Assembly (NCBI GenBank): GCA_001687465.1
Contig: LVLI01000533.1
Location: forward strand, 1-64,000
Source: Halocafeteria seosinensis
Taxonomy: Eukaryota > Sar > Bigyra > Bicosoecida
Reading direction: 5' to 3'
Length of the DNA: 64,000 nucleotides
Shown: piece after piece, positions 1 through 12,400 of the stretch
How the letters are laid out: each line of letters starts with the position of its first letter
How positions within the stretch are numbered: position 1 is the first letter of the stretch
Notes under the pieces: generated by a model
Seen by the model: only the letters and a program-made list of their open reading frames with translations
The model's database searches: none
Told to the model about the DNA's origin: nothing
Translations under genes and position numbers: made by a program

Positions 1-82
1 GTATGTCATGTTGACCCGTCAATGTAGACATAGGGTGNTTTCCAGTTTGGTATATCGTGTGTATTCAATGGATGTATGACAG

Positions 83-1110
83 ATGGCTCCACCAGAATCC
101 GCTTTTATCGCTCCCTGACGGTCTGTTTGGGTATCTACCAAAACTTCGAAGTTTGTAAGTTTTAGTCACTCTCCGGTTTGGCGTATTTGCTCTGTCCTGT
201 ATCTTGTAGAGGTTCTTCCCCATTTCGACGTTGTCGTTATGACTCGGAGATTGGGGACGTTGCTGGTTCAGTGACTTCAGTCTAACTGCTTCGCAAAAGT
301 ATTTACGTTACAACTGTGACCTGTGGTTCCCTGTGTTCCCCCACAGGGCACTCTGGGGAACGGGCCTGTCTCATCTATCACGGGATTTATTTCGTGGACT
401 TCCAAATTTGAGAAAACTGTATGTTTGTGTTATCTCAGTGGGCATACCGTTAAGGAGAATTAGTGATGCTGTCACGTGTGCTTTTGTTATCCCTACAGGT
501 GGCTTGAGAGAAACTCCCTCACACACCTTCCTGATGGTATATTCCGTAATAACCAAAAGCTTCGAATGATGTAAGTGAGGCCGCGTGTGAGTTTTGTGGT
601 TCTGAGTGTATGGTTATTGGAGGCTCAATTTGGAGCACGAAAGAAGCTTGGTTTCCATGAGGGCCTGAGGCGCTGTACGCCTAGTACGAGTTCGCTCATG
701 GGTCGTGGGGGAACAACCTACATCTAACACATCTTTGACCGGTTGCTGGTGCGACTGTGTCCGTTTTTTTTCCTGCAGACGGCTCCATAAAAATAATTTG
801 CTTAGTCTCCCAGAAAATGCGTTCCGGAACATGGCCATGCTGCATATGTTGTACGGAATTGAAACCTGGTTTCTTATTAAACGTGCATCGGTCATACACT
901 CTTGAAAAATTTTTGTCTCCCAGAACGCTGTTTGGTAACGATGGGGTCTGTGAGAGCAGTGCTCAATGTGATGACAGCCAGGTATGCCGGACGCCTCACT
1001 CTGCGGCTGACGGCCTTTTCTTCTGTCTGGTACAGTTAACATCCGCCAAGCGCCTGCACGTTGTTGTTAGGAGTCCCTTAAATGCGCAACGTGGGAGGAG
1101 GCTGATCTGA
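83..1110 (+). CDS. 3' part of a leucine-rich-repeat protein gene, one repeat per exon
   Basis: The window opens on an intron donor (gtatgt) and then shows four consecutive exons of exactly 72 nt: 83-154, 347-418, 499-570 and 779-850. All are in phase 2 and each encodes one 24-residue repeat of the type WLxxNxLxxLPdglFxxLpkLrxL. A 58-nt exon (924-981) supplies a Cys-containing cap (GNDGVCES, then QCDDSQ). A last exon (1036-1110) ends in TGA. Introns are 192, 80, 208, 73 and 54 nt. The 5' part, including any signal peptide, NB-ARC or ROCO domain, lies outside the window, so the class of LRR protein is unknown. The repeat consensus is that of extracellular or receptor-type LRRs. The repeats are certain; the last exon is less so. 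Confidence 0.75.
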
Positions 1111-1973
1111 CCATAAAGTTGCGTATTTGGAGTGGATCGACGCAGTTGCCGTCACCGTGAACCTGTTCATTAGAATCAGATGCTGAAATGCTCGTGAAAT
1201 GGTCAGCATTCTTCTGATGCCCTCTGTTGCTTAGTATGAACTCGACTAAATTCAAGTAAAATGCAATGCTGGGTACCTCGCTCGGAAAGGCAGTAGTTCC
1301 TGAATCGCCCTGTGACTTAGTCAGACTTACATACATGTATTGACCTGGCGCATGTATCCGTACTATCCGTTAGGCTAGGAAACGTCATGAATCGCATGAA
1401 AATACCCTTTTTAGTGTTGATGGATTGTAAGCTATGGGCATCATGTTTTTCAGTACTATTCATTCCATCCACACAATGTAAGCTTCAAGATCAGTCCTCT
1501 CATTCTCCATCCTCGAATGCAATGTCAACCTCGTGTCGGGCAGTTCTACCTCTCTGAAGTCTCAAACTGCATTCTTCCTCTGATGATGTGCGAAACACTG
1601 CTGTAAAAGCAGCTGCTCAATCAAAAGTTTCCATTCAATCACCTACACTGGATTCGGAAGCTCGAGCTCCAAGAAACAAAACTTAACACAATTTAACTCG
1701 GGGTGTTGAAACCAAAGGGTAAATTTTAACCACTGCAACGGCAACTGTAGCACTAGAGACAGGATTGGAATGGCGACATCAAGAGGGCCACATGGATACA
1801 ATGTCCAATGACCTCCTAGCTTGAGTCCGGTCCGTTACTGAACATCAATCTACATATGTTAGTCCACAGGAATCCTTAATTGCTGAAGGTACAATACCAC
1901 ATCCAGTGTCTACATAGTAGACTGGAACTTAGCTTTAAATAGCCGCTCTTCATCGTGAATTCTAAGCTCACCA
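1111..1973. other. Mostly gene-free stretch with a degenerate duplication
   Basis: Apart from the duplicated tail and 3' flank of the giant gene at about 1388-1605, no convincing coding exon is seen. It lies between the stop of the LRR gene and the stop of the SAP30BP-like gene, so both 3' ends converge here. Confidence 0.5.
1500..1605 (-). pseudogene. Remnant exon duplicating the C-terminus of the giant gene
   Basis: Read on the minus strand, this stretch follows a plausible acceptor (ttttacag) and ends with a peptide and stop that mirror the last residues of the 4609-codon gene: SLRLQRGRTAR..EVDIAFEDGE here against SLRLPKGRTAR..ELDIQFEEGE there. The similarity continues past the stop into the 3' flank, down to about 1388 against 3346. 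Nothing upstream (1605-1973) resembles the rest of the giant protein. It is therefore read as a truncated duplicate. An exon of an unrecognised gene that captured this tail is the alternative. Confidence 0.55.
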
Positions 1974-3017
1974 TCATTGACCTTGTTTCTGCTGCTTGCG
2001 CATTAAGTCAGCTGCCACGGCACGTGCTTTTGCGGTTGCTGCTTGCACACTAGGTTTGTCAACACCACTTCCACTTTGTCGTGTACTAGCTTGCGTGTTG
2101 TCGCCAGCTGCAGGACCTCCGCGCGAAGAAGGTGCAAAAGAAATCGTGCTGCGCGGTTCCATCTGTTTCCGTGTTTCTCGAAACTCCTCTTGAATCTGTT
2201 GTCGATAGGAAATAGAATCATAGTAGTCTTCAGGACCGTGTGCTTGCGGATCGAATAGTTCCGTTGGATAGTTCGAAGCGTATTCGTTTTCACCGTCTAA
2301 TCCAAAGTGCTCTGCAACTCTATCGAGAATGTACGGATTCTGGAACTCCTTTTTGCTCCGCAAATTTTCAGTAAAGTTATGTCCTTGTTCTGAATATTTC
2401 ATATACTCTGCAAATCTCTTGACGACGAACTCATCCGCGTGGCTTGGGTCCCGTTCAGGAGGCATTACTTTGTCAACAACCGCTTTCGCTTCGGATGTAT
2501 TCATCCTCCGTCGATGATCAGGTTCCCTCACTTGCTCAACATCCTGTGTTTTGCTCGAAACGGAAACGCCATTCGTCACTTGCTGGAAGAAAGACATGGC
2601 TCCCTCAGCATGTCTTTCCTGGGGAGCAGTGGTTTCCTCTTGGTCTCGGGGGTGATTCGCCGCCATGGAGTCGTATAAAATCGATCGAGAAGAGCTATCC
2701 ACAGTCGGATACGGTTCACTATACTCGATCGACGATGCTCCTCTACTCGTATCAGCTCCTTCTTCATCATTTGTGCACGAAGATGTCCCTGTAGTTCTAA
2801 CCGTGCTTTGGTCTTTGGACGACAAGTAAGTCCCCACAGACGCTGTCGCCCCTCCAGTGTTCTCGGCCTTCTCCTTCTCCACATGACGACTGCCTCCTCC
2901 ATTTGTTGTGGTCGCGTGTTGAGTCGCTGTGTCCTCCTTTGTCACCTCCTCCTCCTCGCTGTCGGAAGCTCCATAATCAACCAGACCTCCTCCCACTGCA
3001 TCCTCGTCGGACTCCAT
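1974..3017 (-). CDS. SAP30BP/HCNGP-family transcriptional regulator
   Basis: A single-exon gene of 347 residues. The C-terminal half carries the HCNGP signature in order: a basic block ending in a conserved PPER, a helix around FAEYMKYSEQGHNFTENL, KKEFQNPYILDRVAEHFGLD, then the invariant SNYPTELFDPQ block and DYYDSISYRQQ. The N-terminus (ESDEDAVGGGLVDYGASDSEEEE) is acidic and low-complexity, as in SAP30BP. The family is nuclear, binds the SAP30 co-repressor subunit in animals and is linked to splicing. The ATG at 3017 was chosen because it begins directly at the conserved acidic start. The frame stays open to 3239 but that extension looks like 5' UTR. Confidence 0.85.
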   Translation of the reverse strand: MESDEDAVGGGLVDYGASDSEEEEVTKEDTATQHATTTNGGGSRHVEKEKAENTGGATASVGTYLSSKDQSTVRTTGTSSCTNDEEGADTSRGASSIEYSEPYPTVDSSSRSILYDSMAANHPRDQEETTAPQERHAEGAMSFFQQVTNGVSVSSKTQDVEQVREPDHRRRMNTSEAKAVVDKVMPPERDPSHADEFVVKRFAEYMKYSEQGHNFTENLRSKKEFQNPYILDRVAEHFGLDGENEYASNYPTELFDPQAHGPEDYYDSISYRQQIQEEFRETRKQMEPRSTISFAPSSRGGPAAGDNTQASTRQSGSGVDKPSVQAATAKARAVAADLMRKQQKQGQ

Positions 3018-3461
3018 CGCACCGCTTTCATCCAGTGTGACAGGGTGAAATAGCCAACAACCAATACAACATTTCTCGTTTGAGAACATGAAAAGAAACA
3101 GCGCAACCAGGGCCGATCGTTGATTCAATGTAAATAAATTTGTGAAGGAACTGGAGTTGCAACAACACCTCTGGTAAAATGAATGAGCATAAGGCGCCGC
3201 ACAACTACCTGGCTTGTCCATTGATGAAACAGTATGCAAACGTACACGTGCAAAGATCGCGAAAGAATGAGACGGTGGCAGTACCCCATCACACAGGTGT
3301 TTAGGAATTCAAATACCAAACCTATGGCATGCTATGGAATAGTATGGTAATGAATCGCATGGAACTGCTCTTTTTGATTGTAATGGATTGTATGTTAACT
3401 ATGTACACCATGGTTTCCACTACTACTCATTTCATACAAGAAGCTTCGATATCCGTTGCTC

Positions 3462-6400
3462 TCACTCTCCTTCCTCGAATTGAATGTCAAGCTCGTCGCG
3501 GGCAGTTCTTCCCTTCGGAAGTCTCAAACTCCGGATGCTAGGCAGGTTCTTGACCGATTCCATGACTTTTTCGGCGCTTTTCTCCTCTCTATCGAATTTC
3601 TGTATCAGATTCCTACGGGACTCTTTGGACTTCCTCTTTTGTCGAAGCGCTTCGGCAGCTTGAGCAGCTGCAATAATTTGTTGGTCCTCTGCGGTATGCT
3701 GGACTCCGGTCGAAGCTTGCTTGTCAACAAGCTTCTGGTGCTCTCGCATCTTCATTCGTTCTTGCGGATGGGCCACATGGAAAAAGTACGGGTCATACCC
3801 CATTTTTAGCAGCTGTTCGATGTCTACGTCCTTGAGTTCCGTGTCGGTTGAAGACCCCAACAAACCATCTCTCATCTCCTTCTGCTTTTTCTCTGCCGCG
3901 AAACTTTCGTCAAATTCTGTCTCGTCAATTTCATCACCATCCGCTCCTTTTAGGTTCTTATCAATTCTGACTTTCATTTCTTTACGGGCCCGTGAGGCGT
4001 GTTCAATCTTATCCATGAGGTCCATGCGTAGCTTTTTCATAGGATTACTTCTGAAATATTCTTTCTTCAGCTCTAAGTCCTCTTCCTTCCTTGTCTCCTT
4101 CATAAAGGCTTCTAGCTCTTTCTTACGAATCTCGAAATATTGCCGCGCCAAGTATCCTCTGGAAACCGCTTGGATAGCGGTTGCAGCAACACGCTCCAAT
4201 TGGATACGTTGCAATCTTGCAATTTTTTCTCGAATCTTCGCAAATACACTCTTGCGAGCCCTCCAGCCTCGGTAACAACGTTGAATTTCGACCACAGATT
4301 TGCTGCGCTTGACCACAGCGCGCTCACGTTTCACTCTTCTGATCTGGGCACTGCGCCGCTCCCTTTGGGTTCTTTCATCCATTGCTGCGAAACCTAAGTT
4401 TGCTTTGTTGTATGCCATGGCGAGCAACCGGAGTCTCTCTTTTCTAGCATTTTCTGCCTCCATCATTTTTTTCCGTTCCTGGGTAGTGTCTTCGTCGAAA
4501 ATGCTACCACCTTTTAAGTGTTTCATCATTCGCATACCACCCCACAAATCTCTCTGTTTCCTCACCTGGCTCATACATTTGAAATACATAAGCGACAAGA
4601 GAAACATTCCATATTTCAATGTGTGTTCCGTTGAATTCATAGAGTGAACCGCTTTCTCCTTCGACTTCGTGGCCATTTTAATGCGATCCCTCGCATGGCT
4701 GGCGACGTTCTGTAGCTTCCATCGGTATTTCTCATCTACTCGTTTATCTCCGCCAACCATTCCACTTTTCCCCTTACTGGCAGTGTCGATCTGTGCAAGC
4801 TCCAAAATCCTTGGCAAACGCTTGTGCTTACCATGCACTACCAAGGCGTCGGACGAACCACTTGGTTCCGGTGGTGGGGATTCCTTCCTTTCCGGTGAAC
4901 TTTCTTTTCTCCCCGCCGCTTTCTTCCAAGATACACTTTCATCATCATTTTCGCAATACGAGGCTGCCGAGCTTTGCTTGTTAGCTTCCTTTACAACCTC
5001 TTCGCTCACCCGCTTACCTTCAGGCAAGATTGTCCCCGCAGGGTCCAGTCGGGAAAAGAGCATAGCTGTCTGGATGTTGTTGTCTGGATTCCCGAAAAGA
5101 TTTCGTAGACCGCGGACAGCATTGTTTACGCGCTCTCTCGCAGCTGTTCCAACCAATTTGAATTGTCGTGCCGCATCAGAAGCACTTTCAAACGGCCGGA
5201 GAGGACCGTCCTCTTTCAATGTGGGCACAAACCCTGCTATATGAAGTGAGGACTCGCGTTCGCCAAAGATCCACCCCTCTTGCATATAGTTTAATACATC
5301 ATCTATCAATCCATTGGCAATTTGCCGCGCTATTATTCTGTTAGAGTCGCTTTCCATCGCCTCAATTGCAGGAAGTCGCTGAATAGTCTGCGGATAATCG
5401 TGAAGTGCGTCAGTTGTAAAATATTCTGCGGTGGTTGAATAAGCACGGTGTAGCTCCCGGTCCAGCACGTTTAGTCGAACGTAGTTCTTTAGCTCCTGTA
5501 TTTCAAAGCTTAATTCAAAGATAGCATCTATTCTGGACACCCGTTGAGGACCACCACGAAGGTACGATAAGATGACGGAGGACTTAACGAAGTTTGTTTG
5601 TTTCTCGTTTGTTCTGATACGGAGTAGCTCTCTTTCCACTTCTGCCAAACGCTCCTTTATTGAAGCTACCGGTGCGCAAGGCTGCCAAGGCGGTAACGAA
5701 ACCGTTGAGCCATATGTGCTCCCGCCATATAGCTTTCCCTGGATCTCCATCTTCCGTTGGCGATCGGCGTTTGATACGAAGCCAAAGCCGGACTCGCGAC
5801 CAACTTTAGAGGCATCGGATGCTTCCTTTCTAGCGTGTTCTTTCATTTTCATTTCCTCTATTCTCAATTCCACCTGCTTGCGGGGTGTTAGGGGTTTATC
5901 AGGGTCACCCCAGCGGGCCAGAGCCCCAATTTCATTAATTGGGTCATTTGGGTCAAATCTCAAACGCTCCAGGTCTATCTCCCAACCAGTTCGTTCCGAT
6001 TTCATGTTTTCAAAGACTATATCTTTTTCATCCATTTCTTCTTTAATCTTCTTTTGCTGGTCGAGTAATGCCTGTGCTTGCCGCTGCAAGTCTTTTTGCT
6101 CAAGCTTCTCCGCTTCGTTGAGATGTACTTTTGCCTTCATCTTTGTCTGCACTTTCTCCAACAATTTCGCTGCTTTTTGCCCTTCTTCCTCTTCCAATCT
6201 GCGCATCATATCCCGTCTCTGACGTTCCAGCTCTTCGCGTTTTTGCAATGCTAGTTGACGTTGCTGCTCTGCATGTTCCCGAAGATGTTCTTGCACGATT
6301 GCCTGTTCGATTTGTTCACGCTCAAACACTTGTTTGAGAAGTTCTCGATCTAAGGCCCTTTCCAACTCAAGGAGCAATATGTTCCGGTCAAATCTCTGCT

Positions 6401-9400
6401 CCGCTCCATGAAGAACAACTGTGTCCAGTCTGTCTTGAGGAGAGGCAAGGACCCTGTCTATTTCATACAGTAGGTCCCGGCAACGTTGATCTACATCTGT
6501 GGGTTGAATGTCTTCCCCTAACTTTTCAACTTCTTCCTGGTAAGCTTCATCTAATCCCTTCAGTTCAACGTCGCTTTGCTTGACTGAGTATAACTTTGCC
6601 AGTAACATTTCCCTGATCCCGTTGCGCCGAACCTCATTGGCATGGCGGATGTCGCTGGTCCAGCGATTCAGCAGAGCAGTTCTCTTACTGTGAAGCAGCT
6701 CTTTGAGTTGCTCCGGACCTTTCTGCGGAATAGGTACCGCACTATACGTCTTGAGAAACAATGATGCGCTTTCATGAAATGTGAGATGGTCCAAGTGAAC
6801 TCTCTTTGGCTGAAAGATCTTATGGCTTTCCTCATCGTCGTTACCATCGTTACGGATTTCTTTGAGCATTTTGCTGAGTTTTTCCTCGCGAGACAAATCG
6901 TTGTCAGCATCATCGTGTTCCGCAGCGTCTATTTCATCAGGATCCTCGACGTCGAAAGATATGGTTGTGTAGCTGTCATCGTCAATGTTGTTGTCTTCTT
7001 GTTCCGCATTATCCTCTGTGTCTTTTGGTTGTACTCTGGCACTGTCCTCTCTCCTACGCCGTTCTGAAATCCACATATTTTGGTGTGCCTCGATTTTGTC
7101 CAGATACTCCTTCTTCTTTGAGCGCTTCACCTTCCTCTTTATGTGGATAGTCTTCGGTTGACGATCATGGTACCTGTTGAGAAGTTTCCGAACTTTTCGT
7201 TCAACCTTGTTCAAAGCGTCCATTCTCATGTTTTGTATCCTCAGCAACTCTGCTCGTTTGTACGGGCAATCCGGGAGGCTCTTCTCCTTTTCCGAAAGAC
7301 CCCCAACATCTTGCTCCATCTTCTTCCACATGAAGCCGTAGTCGCTATCGTCACTGTCGGAGTCTTCCCCCTCATCGCCTATGTCATTGACAGCGTCGTC
7401 AGCCCCGCTTCCAGGTGTACCAAGTTCCTCCTGCTTTGGCTCTTTAGCGGGAGCTGCAATATCTTCTTTGGCTGGTGGCCGTAAAGGGTGACGTGCTAGT
7501 AATTTGTCCACGTCAGTTTTTTCATCATCTTCAATAAGTTTCTTCGCAGCCAGAACATGCGGGTTTTTCTCTTTATGCTTCCTTTGGATTGGACGCTCGG
7601 AGTAGAACCCTCCCTCTTCAATCTCCTCATCACTGTCCTCCAAAACATCATGAAGCTCCGGATGAAGTACACGGTCAAGACTCATCCAAGCTTTCTCAGG
7701 CAGCGATAAGTCGTGCAGATTCTTACGCCTCACACGTTCGGCTGGTGTCATCTTCGCACGCTGTGGAGCTTCTTGGAGTTGCTCTTGGTCCTGTGCCAAT
7801 TTTGTTTGGAGGAATGGACCTAATCTTAAGTACTCAAGGTCTTCGATATCTACGATTGACAGGTCTTCACATATTAAGTGGACATCGCTACCCTGCGAAG
7901 GAACCGTGACGATGGTACTCGCATTCTTTGGTCGGCGCGACTCCGATTGCTCTTTATCCAAACTTTCATTGACCGCTTGTTCTGTTTGAGAATACGGCGC
8001 GGTTACAGGCAATTTTGTAATGTCAGCCCCAAAATGACCCTTAAGTTCCTCAAGGCAATTGTTAAAATGCTTTCGCGAGCGAATATCCTCCGATCGTAGG
8101 CGACGCAATTCCAACTCACGGTCACTCTCTGCTTGCCTCAGCGCTTCTATTCCTCCATCTATTTGTTCAAGCTCCTCCTCGCGACTGTGCAAGGCTCTAA
8201 CTTTCTTTGAAAACTTATTCTCTACCTTTTCGAGATGCCGAAGCACAACAGCTCGGACTTTGGGGAGCATAGGAATGTCCTCTTTTAGTGCTTCCTTAGA
8301 AATCTTACCTTTTCTAGCATGAGTCCGTCTGTTTGCCCCTGACGGTGGCTCATCACTTCCCAGAGTGTCAGATCCGGAACTTGAGGAACCTTCCTCAGAG
8401 CCTTCATCCGAGTCAGAACCTTCCTCCGACTCAGATGAAGAGGAGCTTTCGCTTTCCCGAGCACGTTTCTCGAATGCCTGGTTTTCGTATTCGTTAACAT
8501 CAAGGTCGGGATCGTCAGCGTCCGAATCGAGATCACCACGGGTTATATGTAGACCCTCCAGCGAGTGTCGCAGATCAGCTATTTTTTGCGATAATTCGCT
8601 CATCTCTCTCTCGCTTCGAACCAAAAGTTGGCCAACCAGATCTCTCTTTTTCCGAGCTAGGCGAATACTAGTTTGGATGTCTTGCAGCTCCTCACGACAC
8701 CGCGGTAGCCTTGCTGCTCGGTACTGTTGTTTACGGTGTAGCCCTTCCAAATAAGCCCTTACTGGATATGCCATAACTCCATCGACGCTAACGTTGTATG
8801 TTCCGGGTGTTCTCCCCTTAACGCTGACGCAGTATTTACCGGGAACAATCGGACCGTTTCCCGGTTCGTGCTTGAGCACTACCTTCCCGATTTCGTCTTT
8901 AGTATTCGGACAACACATGTGAGCTGCAGCATAGCCTACAGGAATCCTCATTTGAGACACTGCTTGTTCCGGAGGGACGTTATATGTTTCTGGTATGCTT
9001 TTAGCTAACGAGGGAGCGTTTTCTGGCGAAAACGAGGAATTGTCTTTGTCATAGAAAGTCCCTCTCAAGAATGAGTTCAAAGGGAAGCCCCCGGGCACTA
9101 AGTCCATCATGTCTTTGTCAGCCGCTGCGGAGCATTGTTTTACATCAGGGTCCGCGGGGTGAAGCAACCCGAATTGCTCTGAGAAGGAAAGGGCAACCAA
9201 GGGATTAGCTTTGGTTGATTTGTAGATGTCCTCGCTCTCTGTCGCCTTACCCTGATCCCATTTGTGTACTGCTGCAGAATTCCCTAGTTCCGTGGAAGTT
9301 GATGGACGTCGCACTGTGGAGTATCGCGAGCGGATGATCGGCGTGCTGGAAGTTCGGCCTCGTGTCTCCTTCGTGTCTCCAGGGTAGTACCCCACATCTC

Positions 9401-12400
9401 CGCTAGACAGGCAACACTCGCGGTATAGGTAAACTTCGCATCTTCCGGGAAGATACTCTGGTTCTTTTCCTTCAAACGAACCCGAAAAGGTAACTGTAAC
9501 TGTGATTCCAATGCATACTGGTTGTACTCCCGGTAAAAAGCTCTCTTTTTCGTAAACGCTGAACAGTTGGTCATCTTCCTGGTGGTCCTCTTGACGCGCT
9601 ATATCACCCAGTTTTCGCTGCTGGGTAATCTCTTGTTCACGTTCGTCCACAGGCAACTCGGCTCTCTGTCTAAGAATCGATGGTGGTGGTTTTGTACCAA
9701 AGAGAGTCCATGAAACAGGACCGATTCCCAGGTTTTCGAAGTCGCGAAACATTTGTCTGCCCAATCGCGTATCCTCTCTATTTGCTTGCACCGACGTCTC
9801 CGTGGCCGCATCTGCATCATCCCGAAGGAAATGCAAGGCGCTAACTCTAGACGGTCTATGTTCATGTATAAGCATTAAATGTTCGGCAGCACCATCTTCA
9901 TTCTTCAATTGGTGGATTCTAGCGGGCCCCACAGGAGTTGTCGCCGTTTTAGTCGCTGCGAGGTGCGAATTAGCCTCAGTAAACGCTGTGGAGGCACCGC
10001 TAAGTCTGCGTCTGATCGCCTTTCCTTGGTCTTTGAAGGAAATACTTCCGCGAGTTGAGGGCAGAAACTGATCTCGATAGTCGTCTTCGCTTGCGGAATC
10101 CTCGCTATCGGAGGGAATATTTTGTTTGCGTAGCGCAGCGGAAAAAACTCTTAACTTTGCTTCCTGGCTCAACCAGTCATAACTAAGCTGGCATCCCGCC
10201 GTTTCATTAGATGCTGCAGCCAAGTCCGCTTCTGCCAGTGGAGCGGGCCAGCCTCGCGGCCCATATGCAATACAATCTGACGCATACCCGGGTACGTCGA
10301 AGATGTGGTCAATAGTAGCATCTGGATGCAGTGTGCCTGAGGACACTTCTAGCAACTGTTCCGAATGCTTACTTTTCACCAAGGTGCATCCTTGGGCTTG
10401 CATTAACGAAACAGCAGCGACATTCTTTCTGTCACCGTCTGAGTCGCAGTATGCTAGGAAAGGAGAGTAATCAACGCATTTATTCCGCGACAGAGCTTCC
10501 TTCCTGCTCCGGAGACTTTCAACCAATTGTGATATGTCTTCGACCACGTATGAGCGACTGTTCATACCCAAATGAAACATACCCTGTCCTCCATCAGAGC
10601 CGTATGCCTGCAATAACATCTGGGCCCTGATGTCCGTCACAGATTTAAGCTCCGAAGGGGGGGTTCGAAGCAGCGCTAAAAGATCATCCCTTGTATAACA
10701 GGTTCCGATAAATCCAGGCTCTCCCCTGTGATACTTTGCTCTCCTTCGGCTTACGGGGTCCGAATATTCACTTTCATGCCCCTCTGGAGCTGATCGCTTT
10801 TGCTGTGCGTGAGCAGGCTGTTCTTTTGTCTTAGCATCTTTACTCTTTTTTTTGTGGTTTCTTCGAAACCTCCATGACATCAATTTTCTGAACATCCCTT
10901 TGAAATTGCGTCTTCCACGTTCGTTTCTCCCGGTACCAGGTTTTGCTTTATATTTGTCTTGAACGGAGTAATCTGAATCTGAGTCTGAATCAGAGACTGA
11001 TTTATTCTCCCCCTTGAATTCTGCGTCTTCTCTAGAGAGACTACTTTCGGCGTCACTCTCGGTGACAGACTCAGATTCATCGTACAACTCCGGCTGGAGA
11101 ACTTTGTCCAAACTAATCCAGTCTTGTTCCTCATTGCTCCGCATTAACGGCATTTTGCTTCTTGCTGAGAGCCCGCGAGCGATCGCAGCAATCCCAAAAA
11201 TCCTTGATGACGAATATCTGTCCCTCATCCTTTCGAAGTATTCGGGCTGCCCATGATAGTATTTGTTAATGGCCATAAAGTGATTTATATCCTCGACGCA
11301 ACTCATTCTAGATATTGAAATATTTATTGGCAACGGGTACTTCGTCATCTGTCTCAATGAGTCCAAATCAAGCGGAAATTTGTATTCTTGTTCCGTTTCA
11401 ATGGCATACTTTTCATCGTCAGGTATATTGGCAAACCACCAGGGGTGAAGGCGTACATCCATAGCGATCCAAGTTTTCTCGTACGCGTTGCGCTCATAAT
11501 GAGGTTTCCAGCGCGCTGTGGTGATAAAAACACGAATCTTCTTCATAACATCGTTTCCCTCCAGTTTTGCTGGGTCTTCGTTTTCATCAGTTACCATGAA
11601 AATACCGATATCATCCTTGTTTTCCGCGATCATGTCGTAAATTGACATCACAGAATTTATTTCAGTCATCGCATCCCGGAACCAGTCTTCTCGCTGAGGA
11701 TGACTCTTCCGGGTTTCAGTTTGTTTGACGTCGGACTCTGCCGTTTGTTTATCAGTATTACTTTCCTTGATACGTTGGGTTATGGCATAGAGCGCCTCCT
11801 TGATCATTGCAGTCTCCTCTTCGAGTACCTTGATATTCGTTATCGCCTGAGCTTCAACCTTCTCATTTTCCATGTAGCTGGTAGTCATTTGCTTTACATC
11901 CTTTACTAACTTGTTGGCCTCCGTCAAAAGCAATTGGCGAAAAGGTTTTCTTTCTACTCGTTGAGAGATTCCTCCATGAAAATACCTCGCATTAACGAAC
12001 TGCTTCTTCATTTTATCTTTGTTCTTCCTGGTTACTCGTAACCTCTTGTACTCTTCCTTTAGTTTATGGATTGTGTTCGTGGCGACGATCTTATCTTTAC
12101 TAAGACGGATTTGTTCCTTCTCAGCGTTCTCCTTCAAGAGTATTTCCTTCCGCTTTGATGCTCGCTTTTCCACTAACATTCGGCTCAGCCGCGCCCGTGC
12201 TTCAAGCAATTCTTCCTGTTTGTGCCGATCCATAGAGATCAAAATTGTGCCATACTTTTCCAGTGGAGCCAGAGCTTGAGCAGCAACGACTCGTTGTGCT
12301 TTTACGGCTTTGTAATGCTGTTTGTTTTTCTCTAACTGCTGCTCATGCTCGTACGCTTCGTCTCGTAACTGCCTAACTCGCGCAGATTCGTCAGGATTGA

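Noticed and set aside
371-1336. Minus-strand ORFs across the LRR region
   Set aside because: They run antisense to exons and introns with clear LRR coding and have no family features.
3721-9865. Numerous plus-strand ORFs inside the giant gene, several over 100 codons
   Set aside because: Antisense shadows of a long biased frame; Ser/Phe/Leu-rich translations typical of antisense to Glu/Lys/Arg-rich coiled coil.
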